Source: Larus michahellis
Lineage: Eukaryota > Chordata > Aves > Charadriiformes > Laridae
Direction: 5' to 3'
Assembly: GCF_964199755.1 (NCBI RefSeq)
Contig: NC_133907.1
Location: 5,337,001-5,401,000, forward strand
DNA length: 64,000 bases
Below are positions 33,651 to 44,750 of the stretch, piece by piece. Every line of letters begins with the position of its first letter. Position 1 is the stretch's first letter. Under the pieces are notes generated by a model. It was not told the DNA's origin, did not search any database, and saw only the letters and a program-made list of their open reading frames with translations. Made by a program: the position numbers and the translations under genes.

Positions 33651-35326
33651 GCGGGGGCTCCTGGGGGAGCCTGAGCCGCGTGTGAGTTGAGGCCAGAGAG
33701 GAACTGCTTGAGAGGGTGCTCGGCAGCCCCTGGGGCCGTGCCCGAGTCCTCCTCAGTCTTGCTTCTGGACGGCAGGAGGACCTGGCTGGGTTTGGTCCCT
33801 GCCCGCTTCCCAACACGGGCCAGGAGCTGTGCAGCCCCTTCCCTGCCCATGCTGCTGCCAGATGGCTGCTCTGGGCCCTGAGGCATGTGCTGCAACCCTG
33901 CTCCACGCCACCACCGCCACCATGGATCCTGCTCTGACATGTCCCCTGGGGCTACCGCCCAGCGGCTGCGGGACTGCTCAGGGACCAGGACCCTACTGGG
34001 CTCCTTGCCTGCACCCGCTGCTGCGGAGCAGCTATGCCAAGCTCTTCCCACCTCGGGCAGCATTGCTGTACCAGGGACCCCCTGCTGAGGACACCAGCAG
34101 CACCCTTCTGGGCTCCTGGGGCTCCAGCCTTCCCCGTTCCCATCCAGCCAATGCTCCTGTCTGGATTTCCTTGGACTGCGAAGCTGCTCCTTAGTGGTGG
34201 TTTCTGATCTCATCCCTGGCCCGGCTGTGCAATGCCTGACCGGCAGCACCTCTACTCTGCTCATGTTTCCTTCCTGTGGCCTCGGAGGAGAAAGGTTGGC
34301 CCAGCCTGAGCCCCGCTGCCTGGGCCGCCCTGCGCGCTTGCCGCTACCTTGGACCCAAGACTTGGGCTCACTGCCTGTAAATGCTGCAGCCCTGCCCTGC
34401 CCTTGCTCTCCCTGGACCCCAAGCTGCCCAACCTCCCTTCCCGGCACCATGGCTTGGCACGGGGATGCCAGAGGGTAGGCGTGGACCCTCTCCCTGGCAT
34501 TTATGGCACTGGAGCTGGGGTTGAAGCGCCTCCTCCCTGGCCAGCCGGGTGTGCGGGAGCGGAGCTGGCCCCGAGCTGCTGCTCGCACAGGAAGGGAGGA
34601 AGCGGCGAGCACGCTTCCAGCAGCATCCCCAGCTGGGAGCCAGCGAGGGAAGAAGGAGTCTTTGTGTTCCTCCTGCCCTCCCTGCCCTTCGGCTCTGCCA
34701 GCAGGGGAAAAACACAACCTCTGCTTCACCCGTCCCAGCCAGATCAAGATGAGCGAGGCGTCCTAATGCAGAGCAGCTGGACCGCGCTCCCCCGCTCCTG
34801 CGAGCATCGCTCCAGCCCCGACCACCAACACACAGGAACTACCGGTCGGCGGCTGCGGCCGCCAGCTCCCCCCACCATGCGTGGGGGCTCCCCGGGACCG
34901 GCTGGCCTGGGGGAGTTGGGTGCTGCCCCCACTCCTCCACCTCACCCCGTCCCCCCTCTGCCTGCACCCCTCGGGGCTCCCCAGTGCTCAAAGAGGATGA
35001 GGCCTTGCAGCTTCCAGCCTTGCCTGCTGCAGGAGGGGATGGGGGGGGCTGGCAAGGTGTCCCAGATTCCCCTTGCCCTCCAGCTTTGGCTTTTGCCATG
35101 ACCGAGCACCCCCAATCCAGGGCTGTGTGTTTGCTTCGGGGCCGCCTGTGCCCTCTGTGCCTGCTGGAAACACACGGGGGAGAGACAGGGGGAGGCACTG
35201 CCCCCCGCCCAGTCCCACTGGCTGCAACAGGTGAAGGGACTTTGGGCTCATCCCCACCGGGTAGGGGACACATCTTGCAGGGTCCTGCCCAATGCCAGAG
35301 TCCTGCCTGGCTCTCGCCTTCTTGTA

Positions 35327-35332
35327 AATAAA
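35327..35332 (+). terminator. MYLK2: MYLK2 polyadenylation signal (candidate)
   Basis: AATAAA about 1.68 kb after the MYLK2 stop. No earlier AATAAA or ATTAAA was noticed, so the 3' untranslated region is probably about 1.7 kb. The intervening sequence has no supported gene. Confidence 0.65.
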
Positions 35333-35651
35333 TGTACAGGTCTGCCCGCAGCCCACGCCTGCCCTGCTTCTCCGGAGGGGCTGCTCGCAGCCCCCTCCCT
35401 GAACCACTGCCCCTGCCTGCGTGGGCCGTGCAGTCGCGGTCTGAGGGCTGCAGATAAGCGAGGAGGGATGGGAAGCGATGTCTCATCCCCGGGACAGAGA
35501 GGGGCCCCATCTGTGCTGGGGACAGGGACCGCCTGGTGAGCCCCAGGCAGGGCTGTGCAGCCCACAGTGCAGGGGGGGGTCCAGTCTCTGCACCCCGTGG
35601 CTGTGCAGCTGCAATGGGCTCTGAGGACCCCAGGGTGCTTGGGGAAAGGGA

Positions 35652-35690
35652 GGGGGATGGATGGATGCGTGGGTGGGTGGATGGTCAGAG
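35652..35690. repeat. (GGAT/GGGT)n microsatellite
   Basis: A short imperfect tetranucleotide run of GGAT and GGGT units. Confidence 0.7.
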
Positions 35691-36149
35691 GTATCGTCAT
35701 GGCTTCAGCATCTGCCCAAGTCAGGTGGGATGCTCAGGCAAGGGCTGAGGGGGGGGTCGGTGCCCCTCTGCCCAGTGGGGCTGCAGCCGGCCCCGAAGTG
35801 GTTAAGGTTGCCCGGGCCCAGACGCCGGCTCCCGCCGCGGGCGTCCCTCCCAGCCGCTTCCTGCCGGCAGCCTTTGACCGGTTCCTGTCGGTGACCACCC
35901 TGCGGGCCTGGACGCCAGCGCAGCCCCATCTGGTTTGAGTTACACTCCGTGGCGGTGACGTCTCCTTCCTGCCTGGCCCCGGGAGCTGAGCATTGCCCTG
36001 GCCCCAACAGGCCACAGGGGCTACAGGGCTCCCGCCTGGGCCGTTGTCCCCAGACACTCCTGGGGCCCCGAGCCGCGCCGGGGGATCGGTTCCTGGACAC
36101 AGCCCTGCGTGTGCATGGCTGTGGCACGGGGATGCACGGACTTCCGTGC

Positions 36150-36222
36150 ACTGGGGGGTTGGACTAGATGATCTCCAGAGGTCCCTTCCAACCCCTACCA
36201 TTCTGTGTGATTATTCTGTGTG
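36150..36222 (+). mobile_element. CR1 LINE, 3' end fragment
   Basis: GGTTGGACTAGATGATCTCC, then the stretch with GGTCCCTTCCAACCCC, then ATTCTGTG-type units at the end, is the typical 3' terminus of avian CR1 retrotransposons. Only about 70 bases remain, as usual for 5'-truncated CR1 copies. No target-site duplication is expected for this family. Confidence 0.92.
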
Positions 36223-38484
36223 ACACCGGCACATTCCGGTGCCCCAAGCCCAGGGTGGGGGACCCACCACCCCACAGCCCAGTTTGGCATTCCCAGGCCC
36301 CTCCTTTCCCGTCCCGGGACCCCACCGAGGTACCCACGGGGGACGGAGGAGTGGGGCCATGGGGCTGGCACCTGTGGGAACAGCCGTGGTCCCATCCCGC
36401 GGCCTGGAGCCCACAGCATCTGTCCCTGGAGTCTTGAGCACTCGCACAGAGCAGGACCCTTTCCCCATCCCCATCTGCACCCCGCACTTGTGGCACCCAC
36501 CCTGCCTACACAAGCCAGGGGCCCCGCAGGCAGCCCAGGGAGGGACGGGGAGCGGGCAGACCCCCTGCACCGGTGGCAGCTTTGCCCTGTGAGCGGGTGC
36601 AGCCCGGTCCCCGGTCACGGCACAGCCCATGCTGGGAGCGGGCGAGCGGGCGGGGGGCCAGGCCACCCACCACGAACCGGGAACGAGCCGGGGCGGAGGC
36701 AGAGCAGGGAAAGCAGCGGGCCTGTGGCTGGGAGCCAGGAGCCGGGGCGGGCGCGGAGAAGGGGAGCACCGGGAGAGCGGATGCCCGGGGCGGTGCAGGC
36801 AGCCGGCTCTGCGGGATGGGGGGGGTCCCCATCCCTGAGTGCTGCAGCTCAGGGTGGGCAACGGGACGCGCCACGCCATGCCACGCTGCTCCCAGCACAG
36901 GGACCCCGCGTGTGGCTGGGGTCACCCGTTCCCAGGCTGTGGTGGGAGAGATGGGCCCGGCCGTGCTGCGTGGGAACCAGACGGCCCCTGGGCACGGCTG
37001 CGGCGTTCGCTTCCTCCCGCGCCCCCGGGGACCGGCGAAGGAGGGGGCTGAGGTCAGCCGCGCTCGCCGCCGGCCGCTCCAGAGACGCCAGCATGATGTA
37101 GGCGCTTAAATATTGTTTTTCACTGGGGAGGAAAAAAAAAAAGAGAGAGAAAAGAGAGGCCCAGGGCTGAGTGTCTGTCCCCGATGACGAAGGGCGGCCC
37201 CCCCCTTGCCCTACCCGGGGCTGGGACGTGGCCATGGCCCGGCAGCAGCCGTCTGGGGGCTGATAACGGGGCTGATGCGGCCGCAGTGCTCCCGGTCCCC
37301 CAGTGACGCCAGTGCTGTCCCTCAGTGCCAGTGCAGCCCCCGCAGAGACCCCCGGGATCGGCCAAGCTGGGGTCCTGCTGGCCTTGGGGGGCCGGGGGGA
37401 GGCTCTGCCACACACCCACTGCCCATGGAGCGTGGAGAGCCCCCGCTAACCCAGCATCCTCCACCTGTGGCTGTGCCGTGGGGTCTGGGCATTGCTGCTC
37501 CTGGGGTCCCCCCTCTCCCAGGCTGGTGTGGGGCGGATGGGGGCACGGGCACCGGCCCCCACTTTCCAGCATCACTCTGGGAATGCTGTGGAGATACTGG
37601 GCCAGGTGTCCCAGTGGTGCACAGGAAGGGGATAGCAGCCAGGTCCCAGCCCAGAGTTGTGTGGGGAAGTCTGCCCACCCCGGTGCTCCCCAGGCTGCTG
37701 GATGGGGCAGGCCCCCGTGCCCAGCCCGGTGCCGGCAGCGGTGACTCAGCCAGTGCCTCCTCACCAGCAGCCGCCCAGCGTGATTCAGGTCGGAGGAATC
37801 CTCTTTTCCCAGCCTTTCCCATCGCAGCCACAGCCCCTGGCACAGCCCGGCTCTGGGGGGGTGCCCTGGCCTCGGGGTGTCTGGAGGGACCTGGTGGGAC
37901 CCCACTCGGGCACCAGCATGGCCCTGAGCAGGGACAGAGAGGGGAGGGAGCGCTTTTCCCTCCAGAGCAGAGCCCCCACACTCCTACCCGGCATCTCTCT
38001 GGGGCCATGCTGTTGTGTGAGTGGGGCCAGGTGCTGGAGCTGGGGCCAGTTGTGCCATGTGTGGCACCTGGGGTGAAGCCAGGCACTTTGAGCAGTCCCA
38101 GGCGCGGGGAGGTAACAGCGGGACTCCATGGGGGCTCGCTCCTGCCACAGCGCATCCCCCTGCCCCTCAGGGATGAAGTTCCCTCCTGCCATCCTGGGAA
38201 GGGGCTTCAGGGGCTCCTGGCCCCATGTTGCGGCAGGACCTTGTCCCCAGCATCTCCCAGGGACACAGGACCCAGGCCATGCCCCATCCCACTGTGGCCT
38301 TGCCGTCCAGCCGGTGATCGCTGGTGGAGGGGTCAGCGGGGATGAGAGTTGCACCAGGTGGCCCTGGGGACGCGTGTCCCCCAGCCAGCGCCTGAGCTGG
38401 GTCAAAGGGTCCCCAGCTCACCCCTGCCCACTGTCCACCCCGAACAGGGTGCAGAGACCACAGAGGCAGCGTTGGGGAACGTGC

Positions 38485-38490
38485 TTTATT
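38485..38490 (-). terminator. FOXS1: FOXS1 polyadenylation signal
   Basis: AATAAA on the minus strand only about 40 bases after the FOXS1 stop codon, giving a very short 3' untranslated region. Confidence 0.75.
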
Positions 38491-38530
38491 TGGTGCCGGG
38501 GCTGGGGGTGTTCCGGGGTGAGCCAGTCCC

Positions 38531-39871
38531 TCACTCGAAGAAGAACATGCCGGGTGTCCGGTAGAGGCAGGGGGGCAGACCCAGGGGGTAGCCGTTCCCA
38601 CCCTGCAGTGGGATGGTGCCCCCCGGCCCCCATGGCTCCTTCTGCTCGCCTGCCCGCAGACCCGTGGCCCCGAAGGTCGGCTGGCGGTGGGCAGCAGGGG
38701 CTGGGGGGGCCGCAGCCAGGAGATGCTCCAGTGCTGCACCGCATGGCCGCTCCTTCATGCAGAAGCTCAGCGCCTGCACCCGGCATTGGTAGCTGCTGCC
38801 CAGCGCCTCGGGCCCTGACCGGCCAAAGGAGCCGAAAACGGGCAGGGGGGTCTGTGCATAGCCCTCCCCCTCCAGGAAGCAGGACCCCCCTGTCCTGCCT
38901 GTGCCCAGGAGGGTGCCCGGGAATGCGGGGGGCACCTGCCCAAAGGGCTGGCCTGGTCCCAGCCCGGAGGCTGTCGGCTCCTCACCCTCTAGCTGCCCCG
39001 GGGGGGTTCCTGGGGGCGCCGGGGAGTCCTGCGGGGGTTCCCTGGGCTGGGCGGGCAGCAGGGTGGGCAGCAGGGCAGGGTGCGGCGCCGGGCGCTCAGC
39101 GGGCAGCGGGTACTGACCTGGCCGGGGCAGCTGCAGCGCCGCCGGGAGCCCCCCGAAGACAGTCTCCTTGGGCGGGCGGCTCTCCGGCGGGGTGAAGAAT
39201 GGCCCTTTAGGCTGCGGCGTGTCCGGCAGGTACAGGCAGGGCTGCCTGGCCTTGGGCGGCTGCCGGCGAGTGCAGGGCTCAATGCACCCCGGCACCCCGG
39301 CACCCTCGGGCAGCGTGGCGGGGCTTGGCAGGCGCCCCGTGGCCACCGGTGAGGCATAGCCCCCCTCTGCCTTCCCCTCCTCGGGCAGTGGGGCAGCGGG
39401 CAGCCCCCGCGCCCGGTGCCTGGGTGTCTTCCCGCGCCCCTCGTCCCCCTCGGTGCCCGGTGCATCCCGGAGGCCCCTCTTCCTGGTGAAACGTCGGCGT
39501 CGCCGCAAGAAGCTGCCGTTCTCGAACATGTTGTAGCAATCGGGGTCGAGTGTCCAGTAGTTGCCCTTGCCCGGCTTCTTGTCGTCGCGGGGCACCTTGA
39601 CGAAGCACTCGTTAAGGGAGAGGTTGTGGCGGATGCTGTTCTGCCAGCCCTGCTTGTTCTCGCGGTAGAAGGTGAAGCGGCCCATGATGTAGCGGTAGAT
39701 GCCGCTGAGCGTGATGCGCTTCTCAGGCGCGCTCTGGATGGCCATGGTGATGAGGGCGATGTAGCTGTAGGGTGGCTTGGTGGCCTCGGAGTTGGGGAAG
39801 GGGCCACCGTCTGGCTCGGGGGCCGGCGGGCTGCGCAGCGCCGTGTCGCCGACGGGGAGGTCCGGCTGCAT
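38531..39871 (-). CDS. FOXS1: FOXS1, forkhead transcription factor
   Basis: Nuclear forkhead (winged-helix) DNA-binding protein, expressed in mammals in neural-crest derivatives and pericytes. It is a single uninterrupted exon of 446 codons from the ATG at 39871 (MQPDLPVGD); the longer reading from 39919 starts with GTG and is not needed. The forkhead domain spans about residues 32-130: [16 protein letters not shown], recognition helix [18 protein letters not shown], wing segments [10 protein letters not shown] and [11 protein letters not shown]. The tail has the two FOXS1 hallmarks: [14 protein letters not shown] and the C-terminal [20 protein letters not shown]. The proline-rich middle is longer than in human FOXS1 (about 330 residues). 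Its place between MYLK2 and DUSP15 matches human synteny. Confidence 0.96.
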   Translation of the reverse strand: MQPDLPVGDTALRSPPAPEPDGGPFPNSEATKPPYSYIALITMAIQSAPEKRITLSGIYRYIMGRFTFYRENKQGWQNSIRHNLSLNECFVKVPRDDKKPGKGNYWTLDPDCYNMFENGSFLRRRRRFTRKRGLRDAPGTEGDEGRGKTPRHRARGLPAAPLPEEGKAEGGYASPVATGRLPSPATLPEGAGVPGCIEPCTRRQPPKARQPCLYLPDTPQPKGPFFTPPESRPPKETVFGGLPAALQLPRPGQYPLPAERPAPHPALLPTLLPAQPREPPQDSPAPPGTPPGQLEGEEPTASGLGPGQPFGQVPPAFPGTLLGTGRTGGSCFLEGEGYAQTPLPVFGSFGRSGPEALGSSYQCRVQALSFCMKERPCGAALEHLLAAAPPAPAAHRQPTFGATGLRAGEQKEPWGPGGTIPLQGGNGYPLGLPPCLYRTPGMFFFE

Positions 39872-40846
39872 CCTCCCGGCCAGCCGCAGTCCTCCCGCTC
39901 TGCCGCACAGCCCCGGCACAGCCCGTTAAAACCCGCCGACGGCCCAGCCTCCCATGGCCGGCCGGCGAGGGGGCGGCGAGCCCCTCCTCTCCGGGGCCGC
40001 CCAGGGCGGAGCGGGGCCACGCTTGTCCAGCGCTGGTCCCTGCGGACAGATGGATGGACGCGCCGCCAAGGCCCGCGGCCAGCAGCCAGCGGCTCCGGGG
40101 CTGGCACGGTTGCGTCCTCCCCGGGGCAGAGGCGGGCAGTGCTGGCCTCAGCCGAGCCCTGGGCACGGTCCCGTCCCCTCTTCCCACGGGAGGTTCCCAC
40201 GACCTGGGTCTCATCCTGCCCTGCCCACGGAGCACAGCTGGGACCTCGCCAGGGGTGGTGGGGGCGCTGAGCAGGGGGCTGCTGGCAGGGCTGGGGGCTG
40301 CTGGCAGCCCTTCGGTTCCCAGTCACCCCCTGCCCACCCCAGTGTCTCAGCCCCCTCCTTCAGCCTGGGGTTGTGTCGCATCCCGTGCACCTTGCCGGGT
40401 CCTGTGCACCGTGCCAGATCCCTGCTCTATGCCAGCTCCCTGCACCATGCCGGGTACCCACACCGTGGTCACCCAGCCGGGGACATGGCCTCCAGGGTGC
40501 AGCACAGCCCCCGCCTCCCAGGAGCCCCCTCACCCTGCTCACCAGGGGAAACTGAGGCACAGGCAGCGAGTGCCTTTGGGACAGGCTCAAGCGCTGCCAG
40601 GTAAGCAGAGCAGTTACTGGGCACCTCACCACTGCCTGCACCCCCTGCCAAGGGGCTGGGGACCGGGGGCAGGATGGGACCTGGGAGAGCACAGGGGGTC
40701 ACTCATGCTGTCCCCCACAGCTGGGGCTGAGCTAGCTTTGCCCACAGCATGAGGCTTTGCCTGGGCTCGGCTTCCCTGGCCACCCGTGCCCCCCTCAGAC
40801 CGGAGCCAGCTCCCCCCACCGGAGCCAGCGGTACTGAAACACAACC
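39872..40846. other. FOXS1-IRF10 intergenic region
   Basis: About 1 kb separating the FOXS1 start codon from the IRF10 3' end, both on the minus strand. The first few hundred bases are CpG-rich and likely the FOXS1 promoter. Around 40375-40465 a degenerate repeat with CTGCACCATGCCGGG-like units is visible. No gene is supported. Confidence 0.55.
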
Positions 40847-40852
40847 TTTATT
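40847..40852 (-). terminator. IRF10: IRF10 polyadenylation signal
   Basis: AATAAA on the minus strand about 300 bases after the IRF10 stop codon. Confidence 0.7.
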
Positions 40853-41153
40853 TCTAAGGTTCGCGAACAGCGAGTCCAGGCGGTGCAAGGCACAAGGATG
40901 GAGCTGGCTCTGCCCCGGCTCACCAAACAAGCACACAGCAAATCCCACCCGGGGAATAAATATAGTGATCTGTGTGGGGGTGGCAGCCGTCTGCCCCCCC
41001 CCGGCCAATGCCTGCCTGCGTCCGGACCCGCAGCGCTGAGCGCCCCATGCACACCGGTTTGGGGAACGTGGCCGGAGCGGGGCTGTGGGGCAGCAGAGCA
41101 TCCCACTCCCAGGCTTCATCGCGACTGGGCTCTCCTCTCCCGCCTGCCCGGGC

Positions 41154-44100
41154 TCAGGGCTGGCAGAGCTGTTTGAGGACACGGATGATGTGGCTTGAGG
41201 CACCGGGGGCGCAGGGCTGGGGGGAGTCACGGAGCAGCGTCGGCCCCATGCGCTGGGCGTGATGGAAGAGCTCCCGCGCGAACACAGGCTCCACCTGCGG
41301 AGGCACAGAGCCGACGGAGGACGGGTGCAGGATATTTTCCCCCTTTGACCGCGATTGCCCCGGTGCCCAGCTCGGTGCCACCATGAGCACCAGCCCCAGT
41401 GCGTACTCACGTGGGCCATGATGAGCTTCTGGAAGTGGTGCCCGGCGCTGGTGGGGAACTCCTCCCCGAAGCACAGGTGGATCTGGTACTGCGGTGTGGG
41501 CTGTCCATGGCTCAGGTACCCCCGCAGCTCTGCAAGACACTGGCGCTGTCAGGGGACATGGGGTCCCCAAGGCCCCACAGCCCAGAGCAGCCGTGCCAGG
41601 GTAGGACCTGGCCCCATTCCTGAGGGAATCGGGGTCTCCCAGGGCAGGGGCCAGTGGAGCCACACGCCTGGAGTGGCAGGCGGGCACTTACGCTGCAGGA
41701 ACTGCTGCGTGTCCAGCAGCTTGTAGGTCTTTTCCCTCTCCAGCTTGTTGGGCCAGTCCCTGTGTGGGGCCAGTGGCCCGTTCCAGTACACCCTGCCCTG
41801 GCACTGGCGCTTCATGAAGACCCCCTCGGGCGCTACCCACAGCAGCACGCCGCGCTCCAAGTGGGGCAGGAGCCTCTCCAGCACATCGGTCATGCTGGCC
41901 ACCCGGCCACTGCCACCGAGCGCCCGCGGCGGGGGGAACTCGATTTGCTCCATGCAGGAGGGGCCGTAGAGGTGCTCGTTGTCGGCCGGCACAGCGCGGG
42001 AGGTGATGCGGCAGCCCTCGGCCGTGCGGGTGGTGACCTCCTTCACCAGCACGTCGCAGTAGTAGAGTCGGACGTGGAGCCAGCAGTCTGGGGTGAGGGG
42101 AGGGTCAACTCATGGGCAGCCTGGTCCTGGGGGGCCACCCAGGGCACTGCCCGGCCAGTACGGCTCCTACCTGAGTGGTTGACATCCTCCACAGGGAGGT
42201 AGGATGGGGGTCCAGGGAGAAGGTGGTGGTGGGTCGGGTTCCAGCCATAGAAGACTCCCCTCACGTGGTACCCTGGGCCAGAGCAGAGAGGAGGTGGCAA
42301 AGGGGCACGGGCAGCTGCACTGAGGGACCTCAGGTGCTGTCCTAGCCCCAACCCCTGGGACAGATGGGCAGCAGGGTGCTTCTCACCACTGCTGCTCGTT
42401 ACTGGGCCTCATTAAATCCCATAAGTACACGATCTGGGGCTTCGCTCTGGGGCATGGAGGGAGCCCCCAGCCCCGATCTCCATCCCCACAGGCGTTGCCT
42501 GCACAAGGGACAGGGTGTGAGGCTGCGGAGAGTGGGGTCGCTCCTGCCAGGCGACGTGTGCTCCCAGCCCCATCCCGCTGCCGGGGACCCTCCTCACCTC
42601 GCTCGGCCGGGTGGGCAGAGAGCAAGGGCAGTGGAGACACACGGCATGTCTCCGTCATGCCCTTCTGGCTTTTCTCCTCCGGGCTCCTCGTGGCGTTTCC
42701 CTGGGGAGGAGAGTGGCTGTAGTGAGGACTGAGCTGGCAGCGGGGGGCCCTGAGCCGGCTCCTGCCTCCACCACGGACCCCACATGCCGGCAGATCCCCT
42801 GCCTAAGTCTGGTAGGTGCGTGGCACAGGAGACTCTCGGTGATGCTCAAGCGAACCAGCTGCCTGGTGCGACAGACGCAGGCAGGGGAGCAGCCAGTGGA
42901 CGAGGCAGGATTTGGGGCTCCCACCTTCTCCAGCCTGCAGGCAGCTCCTGCGGCGGATGGCACGGGGCGGGGAGCTGGCTCACCTGCTGATTCTCACCGG
43001 CTGGGGACCGCATGTCACCATCCTTCTCTGCGGAGAGCAAGAAAAACCCACTAAGGCCCCGGCAAATGGCAGGAACAGACCCTGGGAAGGCACCTGGCTG
43101 CCCGGGACACCCAGAGAGGAAGTCAACTAGGGAGGAAGGGTGTCCTGGCTTCAGGTGGGATAGAGTTAATTTTCTTCCTAGTAGCTGCTGTGTTTTGGAT
43201 TTAATATGAGAATAAATGTTGGTAACTCATACTGTTTTAGCTGTTGCTAAGTAATGCTTATATTAAGTCGAGGGCTTTTTCAGCTGAGAGGGAGCACAGG
43301 CAGCACAAGCTGGCCAAAGGAATATTCCATACCACAGACATTATGCTGGGTTGGCTGGGGGGCAGGAATCTGCGATTGCTGCTCCAGATGGGCTGGGCAA
43401 TCAATCACTGGGTGGTATGCAACTGTATTCCATCGCTTATTTTGCATATTCTTTTACCATTATTATTACTATTTTCTCCTCCATTACTGTTCTACTAAAC
43501 TATCTTTATCTCAACCCACGAGGTTTTTTTTCCCCTCTTCTCCCTACCCTACTGAGGGTGAAGTGAGTGAATGGCTGGATGGTCCTAGTTGCCAGCTGGG
43601 GTTAAACCATGACAAAGGGTGATGTCTGTGGGACATGGGGCTCGTACAGGCATAGCACAGGCATCAGCCCCAAGCCTGGCGCAAGAGGAGGGACAGCAGG
43701 GACATACCTGTGTCCCGGGTGCCATCGGACACGATCTGGTACACCTTGTAGGGCTCGGAAATGTCCAGCTGGCTCCGCTCGGGCACCTCCTGAAAGTCTG
43801 TGCTCTTGTTGAGGGCGCAGCGGAGACGCGTCTTCCAGGTGGAGGGATCAGCCTTGTCCGTCCCTTCGTGGTACTTCCCCTTGTAGATGGCCCAAGCCTG
43901 CCAGGCAGAGGGTGCCCTGTACTGTGGGGGCTGCCCATGCCCCAGAACCCTGCTCCACTGGCCAAGGAGGCCCACTGGGGTACGAGGGGCTGGGCGGCGG
44001 GCAGTGGGGAGTGGGGCCTGTGTGCCCTGAGAGCCTGCAGGGAGCTGGGTGGTGGTGGGTCCTAGGGGAATGCATGAAGCTGGGCAATAGGGAGCACCGG

Positions 44101-44675
44101 GGGTGCACACGGAGCTGGGTGGGGTGTCCCAAGGGTGCCCGTGGAGCCGGGCAGGGGGTCCCCGGGGATGTGCATGGAGCTGGGTGGGGGGTCCCGAGGG
44201 TGTGCATGGTGCCAAGTGGGGGGTCCTAGGGGTGCGCATGGAGCTGGGCAGCCCCGGGGGTATGCATAGAGCCGGGCAGGGGGTGCCAGGGGCGTGCATG
44301 GAGCCAGATGGGGGGTCCTGGGGGAATTCCCAGAGCCGGCCAATGGGGAACCCTGGGGGTGTGCGTGGAACCGGGCAGGGGGTCCCGGGTGTATGCACAG
44401 GACCGGGCAATAGGGAACCCCGGGGGTGCGCACGGAGCTGGGTGGGGGGGTCCCGGGGATGCTGCCGGAGGCGGGCGGGGGTCCCGGGGAGCCCGGGGTA
44501 CCTTGAAGAGCGCGGCGTCCTGCTGCTGCCGGTAATCCTGCTTGGCCGCGTGCTTCCAGGGGATGCGGAAGAGCGTCCGGTGCCGGTTCTCCCAGCGCAG
44601 CCCCGGGTACCGGCCGCTGTCGATCTGCGCGATCAGCCATTCCTTCAACCGCATGGGGCCCCCCGGCTCCGCCAT
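41154..44675 (-). CDS. IRF10: IRF10, interferon regulatory factor 10
   Basis: Transcription factor of the IRF family, known from chicken and fish and absent as a functional gene from human and mouse. Eight exons in transcription order: 44502-44675, 43708-43897, 42984-43027, 42598-42700, 42171-42272, 41692-42087, 41411-41529 and 41154-41294; 1269 bases, 422 residues, all phases agreeing. The IRF DNA-binding domain fills exons 1-2 with the five-tryptophan signature at W13, W28, W40, W60 and W79 (KEWLIAQI, LRWENRHRT, IPWKHAAKQ, AWAIYKGK, TWKTRLRCALNKS). A short variable linker (exons 3-4) leads to the IRF-association domain (about residues 185-376: GVFYGWNP, CWLHVRLYYCDVLVKEV, GVLLWVAPEGVFMKRQCQGRVYW, IHLCFGEEFP). 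In exon 3 an earlier donor at 42998 would break the frame; the later one at 42984 fits. Assignment to IRF10 rather than IRF3/7 rests on sequence memory and on its position between FOXS1 and DUSP15. Confidence 0.92.
43141..43614 (+). mobile_element. solo LTR, avian endogenous retrovirus (ERVL-like)
   Basis: A single long terminal repeat of about 474 bases beginning TGTCCTGGCTTCAG and ending ACCATGACA, with the internal TCTCAACCCACGAG segment typical of an LTR family very common in neoavian genomes. It is flanked by a perfect 5-base target-site duplication, AAGGG (43136-43140 and 43615-43619). There is no internal retroviral region, so it is a solo LTR left by recombination. It sits in the IRF10 intron between exons 2 and 3, antisense to the gene. 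Assignment to ERVL rests on the 5-base duplication and remembered similarity; the age is not determined here. Confidence 0.9.
44058..44500. repeat. IRF10: minisatellite in IRF10 intron 1
   Basis: About 13 imperfect copies of a 30-34 base G-rich unit (GTGCATGGAGCTGGGTGG followed by GGGTCCCGGGG on the plus strand). The array runs right up to the splice donor of IRF10 exon 1 and fills most of the short first intron (44501-43898). The frames are open in places but carry no family similarity. Confidence 0.88.
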
Positions 44676-44683
44676 CGCGACCC

Positions 44684-44722
44684 CGTGCCCGGCCCGGCCC
44701 GGCCCGGCCCGGCCCGGCCCCG
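44684..44722. repeat. (GGCCC)n pentanucleotide repeat
   Basis: About seven CCCGG/GGCCC units just upstream of the IRF10 start codon, in its 5' untranslated or core promoter sequence. Confidence 0.9.
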
Positions 44723-44750
44723 CCGCCCCGAGGGAACGTGCTGGGGCGGC

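Larger units (their letters stand above)
35355..38480. other. MYLK2-FOXS1 intergenic region
   Basis: About 3.1 kb of GC-rich sequence between the convergent MYLK2 and FOXS1 genes. It holds a CR1 tail and a short GGAT-type repeat; no gene is supported. Confidence 0.65.

Noticed and set aside
39872-39919. Upstream extension of FOXS1 by 16 codons
   Set aside because: The extension begins with GTG and has no similarity to FOXS1; the ATG at 39871 suffices.
38989-40326. 445-codon minus-strand frame overlapping FOXS1
   Set aside because: Frame-shifted shadow of the FOXS1 coding exon and its GC-rich promoter; the forkhead is in the other frame.
44226-44501. Open frames through the IRF10 intron 1 minisatellite continuing exon 1
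   Set aside because: The frame continues only because the repeat lacks stops; a consensus donor at 44501 and the next exon give the correct IRF domain.
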